Below are positions 44,340 through 54,841 of a stretch of DNA of 64,000 nucleotides, one piece after another. Source of the stretch: Chthonomonas sp. UBA2785 (GTDB lineage: Bacteria > Armatimonadota > Fimbriimonadia > Fimbriimonadales > Fimbriimonadaceae); assembly GCA_002352215.1 (NCBI GenBank), contig DEIB01000011.1, positions 1-64,000 of the forward strand, read 5' to 3'. The notes below the pieces were generated by a model. It saw only the letters and a list, made by a program, of their open reading frames with translations, did not search any database and was not told the origin of the DNA. How positions within the stretch are numbered: position 1 is the first letter of the stretch; every line of letters starts with the position of its first letter. The position numbers and the translations under genes were made by a program.

Positions 44340-45535
44340 GCAAAAAGAAGATTCTGATCGTTGACGATGAAGCCAATATCCGGCGCATCCTGCAAGTGGC
44401 GTTCGACCGCGAAGGTTGGTCGGCGGTGCTGGCAGAAAACGGTCACGAAGCGCTCCAAGTGCTCAAATCGGGTCGCGTCGATGCCGTGCTGACCGACGTC
44501 ACGATGCCGGGCATGAGCGGTTACCAACTCCAAGAAGCCATTGCCGCCGACTGGCCGGAGATCCCGGTGGTCATCATGACGGCCTACGGCACGATTCCGC
44601 AGGCCGTGAGTGCCATCCGCAAGGGCGCGTTTGAATACGTGACCAAGCCCTTCGATTTGGACGCCATTAAACGGGTAATGCAGAGTGCGCTGGAAGCCAG
44701 CCAGAACCCGGCCCCGGCCCGTTCCGCCGCTAAGCCCAAGGCCAGCACTCGTGCGGGATTGACGGCCGCCCCGGACTTCATCTTCCGCTCGGACGTGATG
44801 AAGGAGATTTACGAAACGATTGAGCAGGTGGCCGATAGCCGCGCCACGGTGCTCGTCACCGGCGAGAGCGGCACCGGTAAAGAGGTGGTGGCCAAGCTGC
44901 TGCACGCCTTGAGCCCCCGCGCCGAGCAGCCCTTTGTCGCGGTCAGTTGCGCGGCCCTGCCGGACACCCTGCTGGAAGCCGAACTCTTTGGCCATGAGAA
45001 GGGTGCCTTCACGGGCGCGGACCAGGCCAAGGCTGGGCGATTTGAACTCGCCAACCAGGGCACGTTGTTCCTGGATGAGATCGGCGATATCCCGATGATG
45101 ACGCAGATCAAGCTTCTGCGCGTGTTGCAAGAACGAGAGTTTGAGCGCCTGGGCAGCACGGCCCCCACCCGGGTGGATGTGCGCCTGGTGACGGCCACCA
45201 ACCGCAACCTGCAAGCCATGGTGGACATGGGCGAGTTCCGCCTGGACCTGATGTATCGCCTTCGCGTGGTGGAGATCGCCATGCCGGCCCTGCGCGAGCG
45301 GCCCGAGGACATTGAGCCGTTGGCTCAGCATTTCTTGGCGCGGCACTGCGAGTTGAACGGTCGCCACCTGGAGACCATCGCCCCGGATGCGTTGCGGGCC
45401 CTGGAAGCCTACGCCTGGCCGGGCAACATCCGCGAGCTTGAGAACACGCTGGAATCGGCGGTGGTACGGGCCGGAAGGAACGATACAGCCCTCGAACTCA
45501 AGCATCTGCCGGGCAACATGCTCTCCGCCGCCTAA
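44336..45535 (+). CDS. NtrC-family sigma-54 response regulator lacking the HTH domain
   Basis: The 399-residue protein has a receiver domain with Asp54 (VLTDVTMPG), a linker of about 25 residues, then the AAA+ sigma-54 interaction domain: Walker A GESGTGKE (176-183), GAFTGA loop (223-228), Walker B LFLDEIGD and WPGNIRELENTL. It stops 25 residues after that, with no Fis-type helix-turn-helix. The same architecture is known in Helicobacter FlgR and Chlamydia CtcC, which act without DNA binding. The start is GTG, overlapping the kinase stop. Confidence 0.9.
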   Translation: MSKKKILIVDDEANIRRILQVAFDREGWSAVLAENGHEALQVLKSGRVDAVLTDVTMPGMSGYQLQEAIAADWPEIPVVIMTAYGTIPQAVSAIRKGAFEYVTKPFDLDAIKRVMQSALEASQNPAPARSAAKPKASTRAGLTAAPDFIFRSDVMKEIYETIEQVADSRATVLVTGESGTGKEVVAKLLHALSPRAEQPFVAVSCAALPDTLLEAELFGHEKGAFTGADQAKAGRFELANQGTLFLDEIGDIPMMTQIKLLRVLQEREFERLGSTAPTRVDVRLVTATNRNLQAMVDMGEFRLDLMYRLRVVEIAMPALRERPEDIEPLAQHFLARHCELNGRHLETIAPDALRALEAYAWPGNIRELENTLESAVVRAGRNDTALELKHLPGNMLSAA

Positions 45536-46885
<1,350 letters not shown>

Positions 46886-46909
46886 GCCTGGCTTGATCCC
46901 GGCAAAGAA

Positions 46910-46951
46910 AATCCCCTCACCGGCCGCGGCCGGTGGGGGGATTCTTGTTTT
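46910..46951. terminator. Rho-independent terminator, probably bidirectional
   Basis: A long stem of up to 16 bp (AATCCCCTCACCGGCC with GGCCGGTGGGGGGATT, one wobble) is followed by CTTGTTTT. It lies between ahcY and the convergent acyl-CoA dehydrogenase gene. Confidence 0.9.
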
Positions 46952-46963
46952 GCTTACCCGGGG

Positions 46964-48538
46964 TTAGGAGGGTCGGCGCGTTTCGTAGAGGCGGCGGGCC
47001 AGGGGTTCGGTGTGGCCGGGGCGCGGGGCGGGAAGCGCCACCGCCTCGCCCAAAACCCGCTGGGCAAACATTGCCGCCCGGGGCTGCGCCCAGTTCAAGA
47101 ATCGGTCGTAACACATTTGCCCGTATTCACCTTCTTGCTGTGCGCGCAGGCGGGCGCTCTGTTCGGCAAAGGTGAGGATGAGAAGGTCGCTGCACGCCCC
47201 CAGGATCTCCTGGTTCTTGTCGAACTTGGCCATCGTGCGGCCCGCGAGCTCAGAAATGAATGAGTCACCGGCGGCGCGAGCCCCGTCGCCGAGCTTGCGC
47301 ACCAGGCGGTCGGCCAAGAAGATGCGGTTGATTTCATTAGTGCCCTCGTAGATGCGGCTCACGCGGGCATCACGATAGATGCGGGCTACCGGGAACTCCT
47401 CGGTAAATCCATAACCACCGTAGACCTGGATGCAGTCGTCCACGATGGCAGCTTCGGCTTCGGTGGTGAAAACCTTGCACGCCGAGCACTCAATCGCGTA
47501 CTCCTCGGCGGCCTTGCGGTTGCCGTCGGGGGTGCCGCCCATGGTTTCGAACGCGCGGTCTATGTTGGCCCCGGTGCGGTAGAGCATTGCTTCGGCCACA
47601 AAATAGAACATCGCCATGTCGGCAAATTTCTGCTGGATCAGACCGAATTCGGCGATGGCTTGACCGAATTGCTTGCGATCCTGGGCGTAGCCCGCCGCGT
47701 GCATGATGGCCTGGCGCGCCGGGCCCATACTCATGGCGCCCAGCTTAAACCGCCCGATGTTGAGGGCATTGAAGGCCACCTGGTGGCCCTTGCCAATCTC
47801 GTGGAGCACGTTCGCGGCGGGGACCTCGGCGTTCTCCAAAATCACGCGGGCGGTGCTACTGCCCTTGAGGCCCATCTTGTGCTCCTCGCGGCTGATGGAG
47901 ACGCCCGGCATGGATTTCTCGACCAGGAAGGCGGTGACGTGCTCGCCGTCCACCTTGGCCATCACCAAGAAGAAGTCAGCCCACTGCGCGTTGCTGATCC
48001 ACATCTTGGTGCCGTTCAGCACGTAGTGGTCGCCGCGCTTTTCGGCTCGGGTGGTCATGGAGAGGGCGTCCGTGCCGCTATTCGGTTCGCTGAGGCAGTA
48101 CGCGCCAATCCATTCACCGCTGGTCAGCCGGGGCAGGTATTGCGCCTTCTGCGCGTCCGTGCCAAAGAGGGTGAGGCCCAGCTGGCTGATGCCGCTGGTG
48201 ATGCCGTAGGTGACGCTAAACGCGGCATCCAGCGACATGAATTCCAAGATGCGCGCTGCGAGGTTCTTGCCTAGGCCGAGCCCACCGTACTGGTCGCTGG
48301 CATCAATGCCGCACAGGCCAAGATCGCCCGCCTTGCGGATGAGGCTCGGCATCAGGCCGGGCTCTTGCTTTTCCAGTCGATCCACCAGCGGCAGCACCTC
48401 GTTGAGGCTAAATTGCTCCGCCGTTTCGATCATCAATCGCTCGTCGCTGCTGGTATCCGCGACGGTTGTAATGCGGGCGGGGGTCGTTCCAAAAAACGAG
48501 CCGCCCTGCTCCATCAATCCTTGTTCACTGATTGCCAC
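46964..48538 (-). CDS. Acyl-CoA dehydrogenase family protein
   Basis: The 524-residue flavoprotein oxidises acyl-CoA thioesters. Features in order: the helical N-domain with GLCGIDASDQYGGLGLG, AYCLSEPNSGTDALSM and MWISNAQWADFFLVMAKVDG in the beta domain, the QVYGGYGFTEEFPVARIYRD segment and IYEGTNEINRIF, which usually holds the catalytic Glu. A C-terminal extension of about 120 residues is like VLCAD/ACAD9-type members. The start is GTG. No other beta-oxidation gene is nearby, so the substrate chain length is unknown. Confidence 0.88.
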   Translation of the reverse strand: MAISEQGLMEQGGSFFGTTPARITTVADTSSDERLMIETAEQFSLNEVLPLVDRLEKQEPGLMPSLIRKAGDLGLCGIDASDQYGGLGLGKNLAARILEFMSLDAAFSVTYGITSGISQLGLTLFGTDAQKAQYLPRLTSGEWIGAYCLSEPNSGTDALSMTTRAEKRGDHYVLNGTKMWISNAQWADFFLVMAKVDGEHVTAFLVEKSMPGVSISREEHKMGLKGSSTARVILENAEVPAANVLHEIGKGHQVAFNALNIGRFKLGAMSMGPARQAIMHAAGYAQDRKQFGQAIAEFGLIQQKFADMAMFYFVAEAMLYRTGANIDRAFETMGGTPDGNRKAAEEYAIECSACKVFTTEAEAAIVDDCIQVYGGYGFTEEFPVARIYRDARVSRIYEGTNEINRIFLADRLVRKLGDGARAAGDSFISELAGRTMAKFDKNQEILGACSDLLILTFAEQSARLRAQQEGEYGQMCYDRFLNWAQPRAAMFAQRVLGEAVALPAPRPGHTEPLARRLYETRRPS

Positions 48539-48628
48539 TTTGCGTTCCTAAGGGGCGTCTTCGTTGATCACCCCACGTCTGCTGAGAATAGTAGCGCGAA
48601 GACGGAACTGATTGTCGGCTCTTTGGTG

Positions 48629-48634
48629 TAGAGT
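48629..48634 (+). promoter_or_regulatory. Candidate -10 element of the LolA-like gene
   Basis: TAGAGT lies seven bases before the ATG at 48642. It belongs to the same TAGA(A/G) group as the hexamers before nuoB and the BMP operon and would give a leaderless transcript. Confidence 0.45.
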
Positions 48635-48641
48635 AGGACGC

Positions 48642-49475
48642 ATGAAGCGTCATTTGTTCGGGCGTGGCACTCTCCTGGCCCTCTCTCTGTTTGCGGCCGC
48701 CGGCGCGTGGGCGCAAGATGCCCCGGATCGCAGTGGTCTGGCAGACCTCGTGAAGCTGTCGGAAACGTACTCCGCCATGCGCAACACGCGCTTCTTTATT
48801 GCGCGTTACGACCTGATGGACCAGTTCGATAAGTCCCCGGCGGACTACACCACCGAACTCTGGTTTGCCGAGCCGGGCAAGTTCCGCATGACCTCCTACG
48901 AGGCGATGGGCGGCGGGTTCCTCGCGGTTGCCGATGGCAAGACGCTGATGGTGGACGAACTGCAGGAGCGATTCCCGATTCGCATGCGCGAAGCCAAGAA
49001 GACTTTTACGGACAGCGGGAACGAGTTTGGCCCCGGTCGCAATGGCTCCTATATCCTCACCCTTCTGGATGGCCCCGACGCGATCAAGAGTGCGTTCCGC
49101 GAGGACGCCGCCATCACGACGGAAAAGAGCGGGTCGCTGGTGATCATCACGGTCAAGAACAACAATGCGACCATCACTTTCCGCGCCGCTGAAGCGAGCG
49201 GCAAGATGACTCTGCAAAGCGTGGAGACGGCGAGCCGATCTGTGAACAACATGGGCGACGCCAGTAACCTCCGCCGCGATGTCCTAGTAGAAGCGGCCAC
49301 GGGTGAAAAGTGGCCCGCTTGGATGCTGGAAGCCAAGGCTCCTGAAGGCCAACAAGTGGTGGATGAGCGCACGGCCGCGGGCCGGGCGCAGCGCGGCGCG
49401 CTGGATCGCATGATTGAAGAAATGTTGCGCGAGCGCGCAGAAGGGGAAGGCGAGGAGGACGGGAAGACCCGGTAA
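48642..49475 (+). CDS. LolA-like (DUF2092-type) exported protein
   Basis: The 277-residue product has a signal peptide (LLALSLFAAAGAWA, cut before QDAPD) and a beta-rich domain with the LolA-fold pattern: TTELWFAEPGKFRMTSYEAMGG followed by LAVADGKTLMVDEL. Such proteins bind lipids or act as sigma-E-type RseB-like sensors. The C-terminal 50 residues are charged and low-complexity. ATG 48642 was chosen since it starts the signal peptide. It is divergent from the acyl-CoA dehydrogenase gene. Confidence 0.72.
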   Translation: MKRHLFGRGTLLALSLFAAAGAWAQDAPDRSGLADLVKLSETYSAMRNTRFFIARYDLMDQFDKSPADYTTELWFAEPGKFRMTSYEAMGGGFLAVADGKTLMVDELQERFPIRMREAKKTFTDSGNEFGPGRNGSYILTLLDGPDAIKSAFREDAAITTEKSGSLVIITVKNNNATITFRAAEASGKMTLQSVETASRSVNNMGDASNLRRDVLVEAATGEKWPAWMLEAKAPEGQQVVDERTAAGRAQRGALDRMIEEMLRERAEGEGEEDGKTR

Positions 49476-49530
49476 TCAACGTACCGGCTTGTTAGTGGCC
49501 CTAAGCGGGTGAAGCGAGCCGGATTGCCCG

Positions 49531-51780
49531 ATGGGCTACCTGAGTTATACTCCTCATTTCTGCTTTTTGGTAGCGGCCCTCATAAGCCTTGGGGGTCGCT
49601 ATTTGTCGCGTTTGCCCCTGCTCTTTGCCGTCCCTGCCGCAGGGGTGGCCACTTTCTTGGCCACCAGCCGGGGCCAAACTGTCGAACCTCAAGGCGTGCC
49701 GTTGGGGGGCTTGCCGTGGGTGTTTATGGTGCTCATCGCGGCCATGGGCACGCTCGTTTTGGTCTACGCGGGGGGCTACTCGGCGGAAGATCCCAAACGG
49801 TTCCGTCTCTTCAGTCTGCTCTATGCCTTCATGGGGGCGATGCTGGGGGTGGCCCAGGCCGGGCTCGACCCGATCAACGGGCTGTTCGAGCTCTTCGTAT
49901 TCTGGGAACTGACCAGCCTGACCTCGTTCCTGCTCATCGGCTACAAGCAGGGCGATGAGGCGGCGCGCCGCTCGGCTCGCCAGGCTTTGCTGGTTACCGC
50001 CTTGGGCGGATTGAGTCTGCTGGGGGGCTTGATCACTTATCAGAACGAAGGCGTTACGGACCTCAGCCTGGCCCTGATCCTCCTGGGAGCGTTCACCAAG
50101 TCGGCGCAGGTGCCATTCCACTTCTGGTTGCCGGGGGCGATGAAGGCCCCGACGCCGGTCTCCGCGTACTTGCACAGCGCCACCATGGTCAAGGCGGGCG
50201 TCTTCCTGCTGGTCGTGCTGCAGCCACAGTTCTCGGTGCATCCAGCCTGGACTCCCACCCTGCTCGTGGTGGGCGGCGTAACGCTGGCCTTCGGAGCCGT
50301 GGCTCTGTGCCGCAAGACGGATCTCAAGCAGTTGCTGGCCTATTCCACGGTGGCGAGCCTGGGCGGCATGGTGATGCTTCTGGCCATCCCCAGCCCGCTG
50401 GCGGCGGAGGCCGTGGGCATCTTCCTGCTGGCGCACGCGCTATATAAGGGCGCGCTCTTTATGGTGGCGGGGGCGGTGGACCACGCTTGCGGCACCCGCG
50501 ACATTCACCGATTGGGCGGTCTGGGGCGCACGATGCCCGTGTTGGCTGTTGCCTCGGTTCTGGCGGGTTTGAGCATGTTTGGCCTGCCCGGCTCGGCGGG
50601 GTTTGCCGCCAAAGAACTCGGCAGCAAAGCGTTGCTCAAGAGCCAAGAGAGCCTGGGGGCCTTGGCCACAGGCGGGCTGGGAGCGTGGGCGCTGGCGGGC
50701 GGCATCTTTGGTCTGCTGGCGCTGATGCTCACGGTACGCCTGTTTGCCGGGCGCGCGCCGGACCCGGACATTCATCCGCACCCGGTGCCGCTCTCCATGT
50801 CCTTGCCGCCGCTGATCCTCGGCGTAGCGGGATTCTTGATGATCTTATTGGCCTCGGCCGGCCCGCAGCAGTGGGTGCAAGAAGTGCAAGCCAGCCTGGG
50901 CCACCCGCGTGAACTCAAGTACGGCTGGCAGGCCTGGTACGGGGTGGATGCCGCGCTGGGGGTGTCAGTGGTGGCGTGGGCGCTGGCCTTGGGGCTCTTC
51001 GCGCTGTGGCCGCGCTGGAAACCCGACACCAGCCGCTGGACCACCGCCGCGACGGACACCGCCCACAACCTCGGCCGCGCAGTCTTGAGCGTCGGCGAGC
51101 GGGTGACGAGGGTCACGCAGTCTGGGTCACTCACAAACTACGTGGCGCTGACCTGGGCGACGGTAGCGGGCGTGGTAGGGGTGGTGGCTTGGCGGCTTTT
51201 CGCCCAGCCCCAGAACCCCGGCCTGAATCTCACCATCACGGCGAAGAGTGCCCCTGAAGTTTTGGTGCTCATCGTGATGGTCGTGGGGGCGGGCGTGGCT
51301 GCCATCACTCAGCGCCGCCTGTTTGCCGCCTTGTCCATCGGGGCGTTGGGCCTCGGGGTGGCGGTGTTCTTCTTGCTCCACGGCGCCCCGGACCTCGCCA
51401 TGACGCAGATCGTGGTGGACACGCTCACGGTCCTCCTCATCGTCCTGGTGTTCTTCCGATTGCCTCGCTTGGTCCGGCAGACGCAGGTGTGGCGCAAATC
51501 CCGCGACGTCATCATCAGCCTGGGCGTGGGGGCGGCCATGACCGTGTTCACGCTGGCGGCCATGGGTTCGGATCGCCCCGTGGACACCGCGCAGTGGGTG
51601 GCCGAGCGCACCTACACCGAAGCTTACGGGCGCAACATCGTGAACGTGATCTTGGTGGACTTCCGAGGCATTGATACGATGGGCGAGATTGCCGTGCTGG
51701 GGATTGCCGCCTTTGGCGTGACGGCTTTGCTACGTCTCCGCAATCGAGAAAACCTGCCCACGACGGAGGTGGCGGAATAG
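49531..51780 (+). CDS. mrpA: Mrp-type Na+/H+ antiporter subunit A
   Basis: MrpA is the largest subunit of the multi-subunit Mrp cation/proton antiporter in the inner membrane. The 749-residue protein has an NuoL-like proton-antiporter domain (FVFWELTSLTSFLLIG, GAFTKSAQVPFHFWLPGAM with the key Lys, AYLHSATMVKAGVFLL), then a C-terminal MbhD/MbhE-like part (LLHGAPDLAMTQIVVDTLTV, RNIVNVILVDFRGIDTMGEI). This makes it MrpA rather than NuoL. It begins the seven-gene mrp operon. Confidence 0.93.
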   Translation: MGYLSYTPHFCFLVAALISLGGRYLSRLPLLFAVPAAGVATFLATSRGQTVEPQGVPLGGLPWVFMVLIAAMGTLVLVYAGGYSAEDPKRFRLFSLLYAFMGAMLGVAQAGLDPINGLFELFVFWELTSLTSFLLIGYKQGDEAARRSARQALLVTALGGLSLLGGLITYQNEGVTDLSLALILLGAFTKSAQVPFHFWLPGAMKAPTPVSAYLHSATMVKAGVFLLVVLQPQFSVHPAWTPTLLVVGGVTLAFGAVALCRKTDLKQLLAYSTVASLGGMVMLLAIPSPLAAEAVGIFLLAHALYKGALFMVAGAVDHACGTRDIHRLGGLGRTMPVLAVASVLAGLSMFGLPGSAGFAAKELGSKALLKSQESLGALATGGLGAWALAGGIFGLLALMLTVRLFAGRAPDPDIHPHPVPLSMSLPPLILGVAGFLMILLASAGPQQWVQEVQASLGHPRELKYGWQAWYGVDAALGVSVVAWALALGLFALWPRWKPDTSRWTTAATDTAHNLGRAVLSVGERVTRVTQSGSLTNYVALTWATVAGVVGVVAWRLFAQPQNPGLNLTITAKSAPEVLVLIVMVVGAGVAAITQRRLFAALSIGALGLGVAVFFLLHGAPDLAMTQIVVDTLTVLLIVLVFFRLPRLVRQTQVWRKSRDVIISLGVGAAMTVFTLAAMGSDRPVDTAQWVAERTYTEAYGRNIVNVILVDFRGIDTMGEIAVLGIAAFGVTALLRLRNRENLPTTEVAE

Positions 51781-51791
51781 ACTCCCTCATC

Positions 51792-52196
51792 TTGCGCGCG
51801 GGGACCCGGTGGCTGCTACCGGTGTTCTTGGTTTTCAGCGTGTTCTTGCTGTGGCGGGGGCACTACCTGCCGGGCGGCGGGTTCAGCGGGGGGCTGGTGG
51901 CGTCGGCGTCGGTCATCCTCTACGGCTTGGCGCATGGTTACCGGGCGGCGCGCACGTTCCTGCGGTTTCCGCCGCAGTCGTTTATCGTGTTTGGGCTCAG
52001 CATTGCCGCGCTCTCGCCGTTTTTGGCGGTGGTGCGCGGGGAGCCGTTCATGAAGGGCGTTTGGACCTCGGTGCAAGGGGCCGACCCGGAACCGATTGCC
52101 CTCGGCACCCCCTTCCTTTTCGACATTGGCGTGTATTTCCTGGTCATTGGCATCGTGCTGACCATCGTGCTTGAGCTCGGGGAGGACGAAGAGTAA
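51792..52196 (+). CDS. mrpB: Mrp antiporter subunit B
   Basis: The 134-residue membrane protein has four helices and the MrpB signature LLWRGHYLPGGGFSGGLVAS near the N-terminus, with LFDIGVYFLVIGIVLTIV at the end. The start is TTG, eleven bases after the mrpA stop; no ATG or GTG is available upstream of the first helix. It shares one base with the mrpC start. Confidence 0.9.
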   Translation: MRAGTRWLLPVFLVFSVFLLWRGHYLPGGGFSGGLVASASVILYGLAHGYRAARTFLRFPPQSFIVFGLSIAALSPFLAVVRGEPFMKGVWTSVQGADPEPIALGTPFLFDIGVYFLVIGIVLTIVLELGEDEE

Positions 52197-52549
52197 TGGA
52201 CGCGCTCTACGCGGTGGTGGTGGGGTTCCTGTTTGCTATCGGCGTGTATCTCATCCTGCAGCGGCCGCTGGTCAAGTTGCTCCTCGGCATTGCGGTGCTG
52301 GGCAACGCGGCCAACTTGATGATTTTTGTGTCCTCCGGGGCGCGCCGCTTGCCGCCGCCGCTCATCCCGGATGGAGAGAAGGTCGTGACCACCCCCATCG
52401 CCGACCCCATTGCGCAGGCGCTGATTCTCACCGCCATCGTCATCGGGTTTGGGGTGCTGGCCTTTGCGGTAGTGCTGGTCCACCGCGTCCACCAGACCTC
52501 TCAGATTGATGGCTTCGACGAACTGACCGAGGGGGTGGGTACGGAGTGA
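52196..52549 (+). CDS. mrpC: Mrp antiporter subunit C
   Basis: The 117-residue protein is NuoK-like with three helices: FAIGVYLILQRPLVKLLLGI, ILGNAANL-like VLGNAANLMIFV, and PIAQALILTAIVIGFGVLAF, which holds the conserved motif for proton transfer. It overlaps mrpD as GTGA. Confidence 0.92.
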   Translation: MDALYAVVVGFLFAIGVYLILQRPLVKLLLGIAVLGNAANLMIFVSSGARRLPPPLIPDGEKVVTTPIADPIAQALILTAIVIGFGVLAFAVVLVHRVHQTSQIDGFDELTEGVGTE

Positions 52550-53997
52550 TCTACACCAACCTACCGGCCCTGGTGCTGGCCACTCCCTTGTTGCTGGCGT
52601 GCCTCTGTTTCGCCTTTGCCCGGCGGCGACGCGTAGTGCAATGGGTGAGCCTGTTGGGCGGCGTCGGTTGGCTGGCCATGGCGGCAAATCTGGCGATGCA
52701 GGTGCACGCCCAGGGCACGATGGTGACCGAAGTGGGGGGATGGGATCGACACTACGGCATTTCCTTCGTCGCGGACCCGCTGGGCGCGATGATGGTGGTG
52801 TTGGCGGCGTTCATCCAGCTTGCCGTGGGGCTGGCCGCCCATGCCCGCCTGGACCGAAAGGCCGAAGCCTTTTGGTATCACGGGCTCACCTATTGTCTTG
52901 CCTTTGGCGTGACGGGGGCCTTCCTCACCGCGGACCTCTTCAACCTGTTTGTCTGGTTCGAAGTCTTGCTCATTGGTAGCTTTGTTCTGATGGTGCATGG
53001 GGGCTCCGACCAGCAACTGGCCGGGGGGATGAAGTACGTCACGCTCAACCTCATCTCTAGCGTGATGTTCCTGGCCGGGTGCGGGCTGACCTATGCGCAC
53101 ACGGGCACGCTCAGCTTCGTGCAACTCGCGCAAGTGGGCATCCCCGATGGCCCGGCGGCGCTGCTGGTGCTGGCGTTTATGCTCAAGGCCTCGGTGGTAC
53201 CGCTGGCGTTCTGGATGCCGGCCAGCTACCCCGCCGCGCCCACCTACACCATCGCCTTGTTCTCGGCGCTGCTGACCAAGGTGGGGTGCCTGGCCCTGCT
53301 CCGCACCCTGGGCTTGCTGCAGAACGAGATCTGGTTCACGGTGCTGGGCATCGGGGGCGTGCTTTCGATCCTGGTGGGGTCATTCGGGCTCATCGGGCAG
53401 GCGAATCTGCGGCGGATGTTAGCGTTCTCGAGCGTCAGCCAGGTGGGTTACATCGCCATTGCCATTGCCCTGCAGCAACCCGCCGTAGTGGCGCTGCTGA
53501 TTGTCAATCACGCGCTGGCCAAGGGGGGCTTGTTCCTGGTGGCGGGTGAGATGGAACGTCTGACCGGACAGACAAACTACCGCGACATGCGTGGGTTGGC
53601 CGAGCGGTCTCCGGCTTTGACTTGGGCGTTTGCCGTGCTGGCCGCGAGCCTGGCGGGGCTGCCCCCCACGCTCGGGTTCTTTGCCAAGTGGGATTGGCTG
53701 AGCACGATGGCCGACCGGCCGTTCTTGGTGATTTTGGGGTTAGTGGGCAGCGCGGCGACGCTCTACGGAATGGTGGATGTGTATCTGCGCGCCTTTGCCA
53801 CCCCGGGTGAAGCGCAAGAAGCCAGCAGTGAGCTCAGCCGCCGACGGCAGTGGTTGATGAACGTGGGGTTAGGAAGCCTGGTGGTGGCGGTGGTGGCGCT
53901 CTCGTCTTCGCCGGTGGTGAACGACCCGGTGCGCGAGGCCGGGGCGGCCTTTAAGGGGCCTTTGGTGTCGACAGCCACCGAGGAGGTGAAGCCGTGA
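52546..53997 (+). CDS. mrpD: Mrp antiporter subunit D
   Basis: The 483-residue protein is NuoM/N-like with about 14 helices. It has LFNLFVWFEVLLIGSFVLMV, VLAFMLKASVVPLAFWMPAS with the key Lys, FSALLTKVGCLALLR, MLAFSSVSQVGYIAIA and NHALAKGGLFLVAGEM. Start is GTG, overlapping mrpC. Its place between mrpC and mrpE fixes it as MrpD, not a complex I subunit. Confidence 0.93.
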   Translation: MIYTNLPALVLATPLLLACLCFAFARRRRVVQWVSLLGGVGWLAMAANLAMQVHAQGTMVTEVGGWDRHYGISFVADPLGAMMVVLAAFIQLAVGLAAHARLDRKAEAFWYHGLTYCLAFGVTGAFLTADLFNLFVWFEVLLIGSFVLMVHGGSDQQLAGGMKYVTLNLISSVMFLAGCGLTYAHTGTLSFVQLAQVGIPDGPAALLVLAFMLKASVVPLAFWMPASYPAAPTYTIALFSALLTKVGCLALLRTLGLLQNEIWFTVLGIGGVLSILVGSFGLIGQANLRRMLAFSSVSQVGYIAIAIALQQPAVVALLIVNHALAKGGLFLVAGEMERLTGQTNYRDMRGLAERSPALTWAFAVLAASLAGLPPTLGFFAKWDWLSTMADRPFLVILGLVGSAATLYGMVDVYLRAFATPGEAQEASSELSRRRQWLMNVGLGSLVVAVVALSSSPVVNDPVREAGAAFKGPLVSTATEEVKP

Positions 53998-54476
53998 TTT
54001 ACCTGTACGTCATCTTGGCCGGGCTGTGGATGGCGCTCAACGACCAGTACACGCTTGGCGGCTTCATCTTCGGCCTGGGGCTGGCCATCCTGGTGATAAG
54101 CCTCTTGCGGTCCATCAATGTCGCCACGCCGCCGCTCTCGCCCGGGCGCATTCTCAAGGGTGTGCAACTGGTGGGCTACTTCCTGTGGGAGCTGGTTTTG
54201 GCCAACATCCGGGTGGTGCCGGAAGTGTTTCGACCGACCTCGGAACTCCGCCCCGCCATCGTGGCCATCCCGCTGAGCCTTACCGAAGAATCGCAGATCG
54301 CGCTGCTAGCAAATCTCGTTTCGTTAACGCCAGGAACCCTTAGCTTGCACGTATCCGAGGATCGTTCTCAGCTCTACGTCCACGTCCTGCGCTTGCCCGA
54401 AGAGGGGCCGGCGGCCGTGGTGCGCGATATTAAGCAGGGATTCGAGCGCCGCATCATGGAGGTGTTCGCCGCGTGA
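53994..54476 (+). CDS. mrpE: Mrp antiporter subunit E
   Basis: The 160-residue protein has two N-terminal helices (QYTLGGFIFGLGLAILVISL and YFLWELVLANIRVV) and the soluble part LLANLVSLTPGTLSLHVSED, typical of MrpE. Start is GTG, overlapping the mrpD stop as GTGA. It ends overlapping mrpF in the same way. Confidence 0.9.
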   Translation: MIYLYVILAGLWMALNDQYTLGGFIFGLGLAILVISLLRSINVATPPLSPGRILKGVQLVGYFLWELVLANIRVVPEVFRPTSELRPAIVAIPLSLTEESQIALLANLVSLTPGTLSLHVSEDRSQLYVHVLRLPEEGPAAVVRDIKQGFERRIMEVFAA

Positions 54477-54841
54477 GCTACACCAATGTGATCTGGATTT
54501 TGCTGGCCGTGCTGGGCGTGGGGGCCTTGGGGGCGCTTGCGAGCCTGATTCGCGGGCCGCACCTCACCGAGCGGGTGATTTCGCTGGACCTGATGGCGAC
54601 CATGGCGGTGGCGGCGGTGGCCCTGCTAGCCATGGCGAAGGGGCAGCCCGTGTACTTGGATGTGGCGCTCGTCATTGCCCTGGTGGCCTTTGTGGGGAGC
54701 GTGGCGTACGCCCGCTACGCCGAAGCCGGACGGGCCAGCCGCCCGCGCCCGGAGACGGTTTCCTCTCGTGATCGCGGGCAAAACCAGGCACAAGACCAGG
54801 CTCGCATCGAAGCCCGAGAGGAGGGAGGGGCCGACGCATGA
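54473..54841 (+). CDS. mrpF: Mrp antiporter subunit F
   Basis: The 122-residue protein has three helices (VIWILLAVLGVGALGALASL, then IRGPHLTERVISLDLMATMA, YLDVALVIALVAFVGSVAYA) as in MrpF. It carries about 35 extra hydrophilic residues at the C-terminus, rich in Gln, Arg and Glu, which are not part of the usual roughly 90-residue protein. Start is GTG 54473. Confidence 0.88.
   Translation: MSYTNVIWILLAVLGVGALGALASLIRGPHLTERVISLDLMATMAVAAVALLAMAKGQPVYLDVALVIALVAFVGSVAYARYAEAGRASRPRPETVSSRDRGQNQAQDQARIEAREEGGADA

Noticed and set aside
43997..45505. A 502-codon minus-strand open frame
   Set aside because: It is antisense to the kinase and NtrC-like genes and has no recognisable domain.
49531..53997. 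NuoL/NuoM/NuoN assignment for the two large antiporter subunits
   Set aside because: The intervening and following mrpB, C, E, F and G genes identify an Mrp antiporter rather than complex I.
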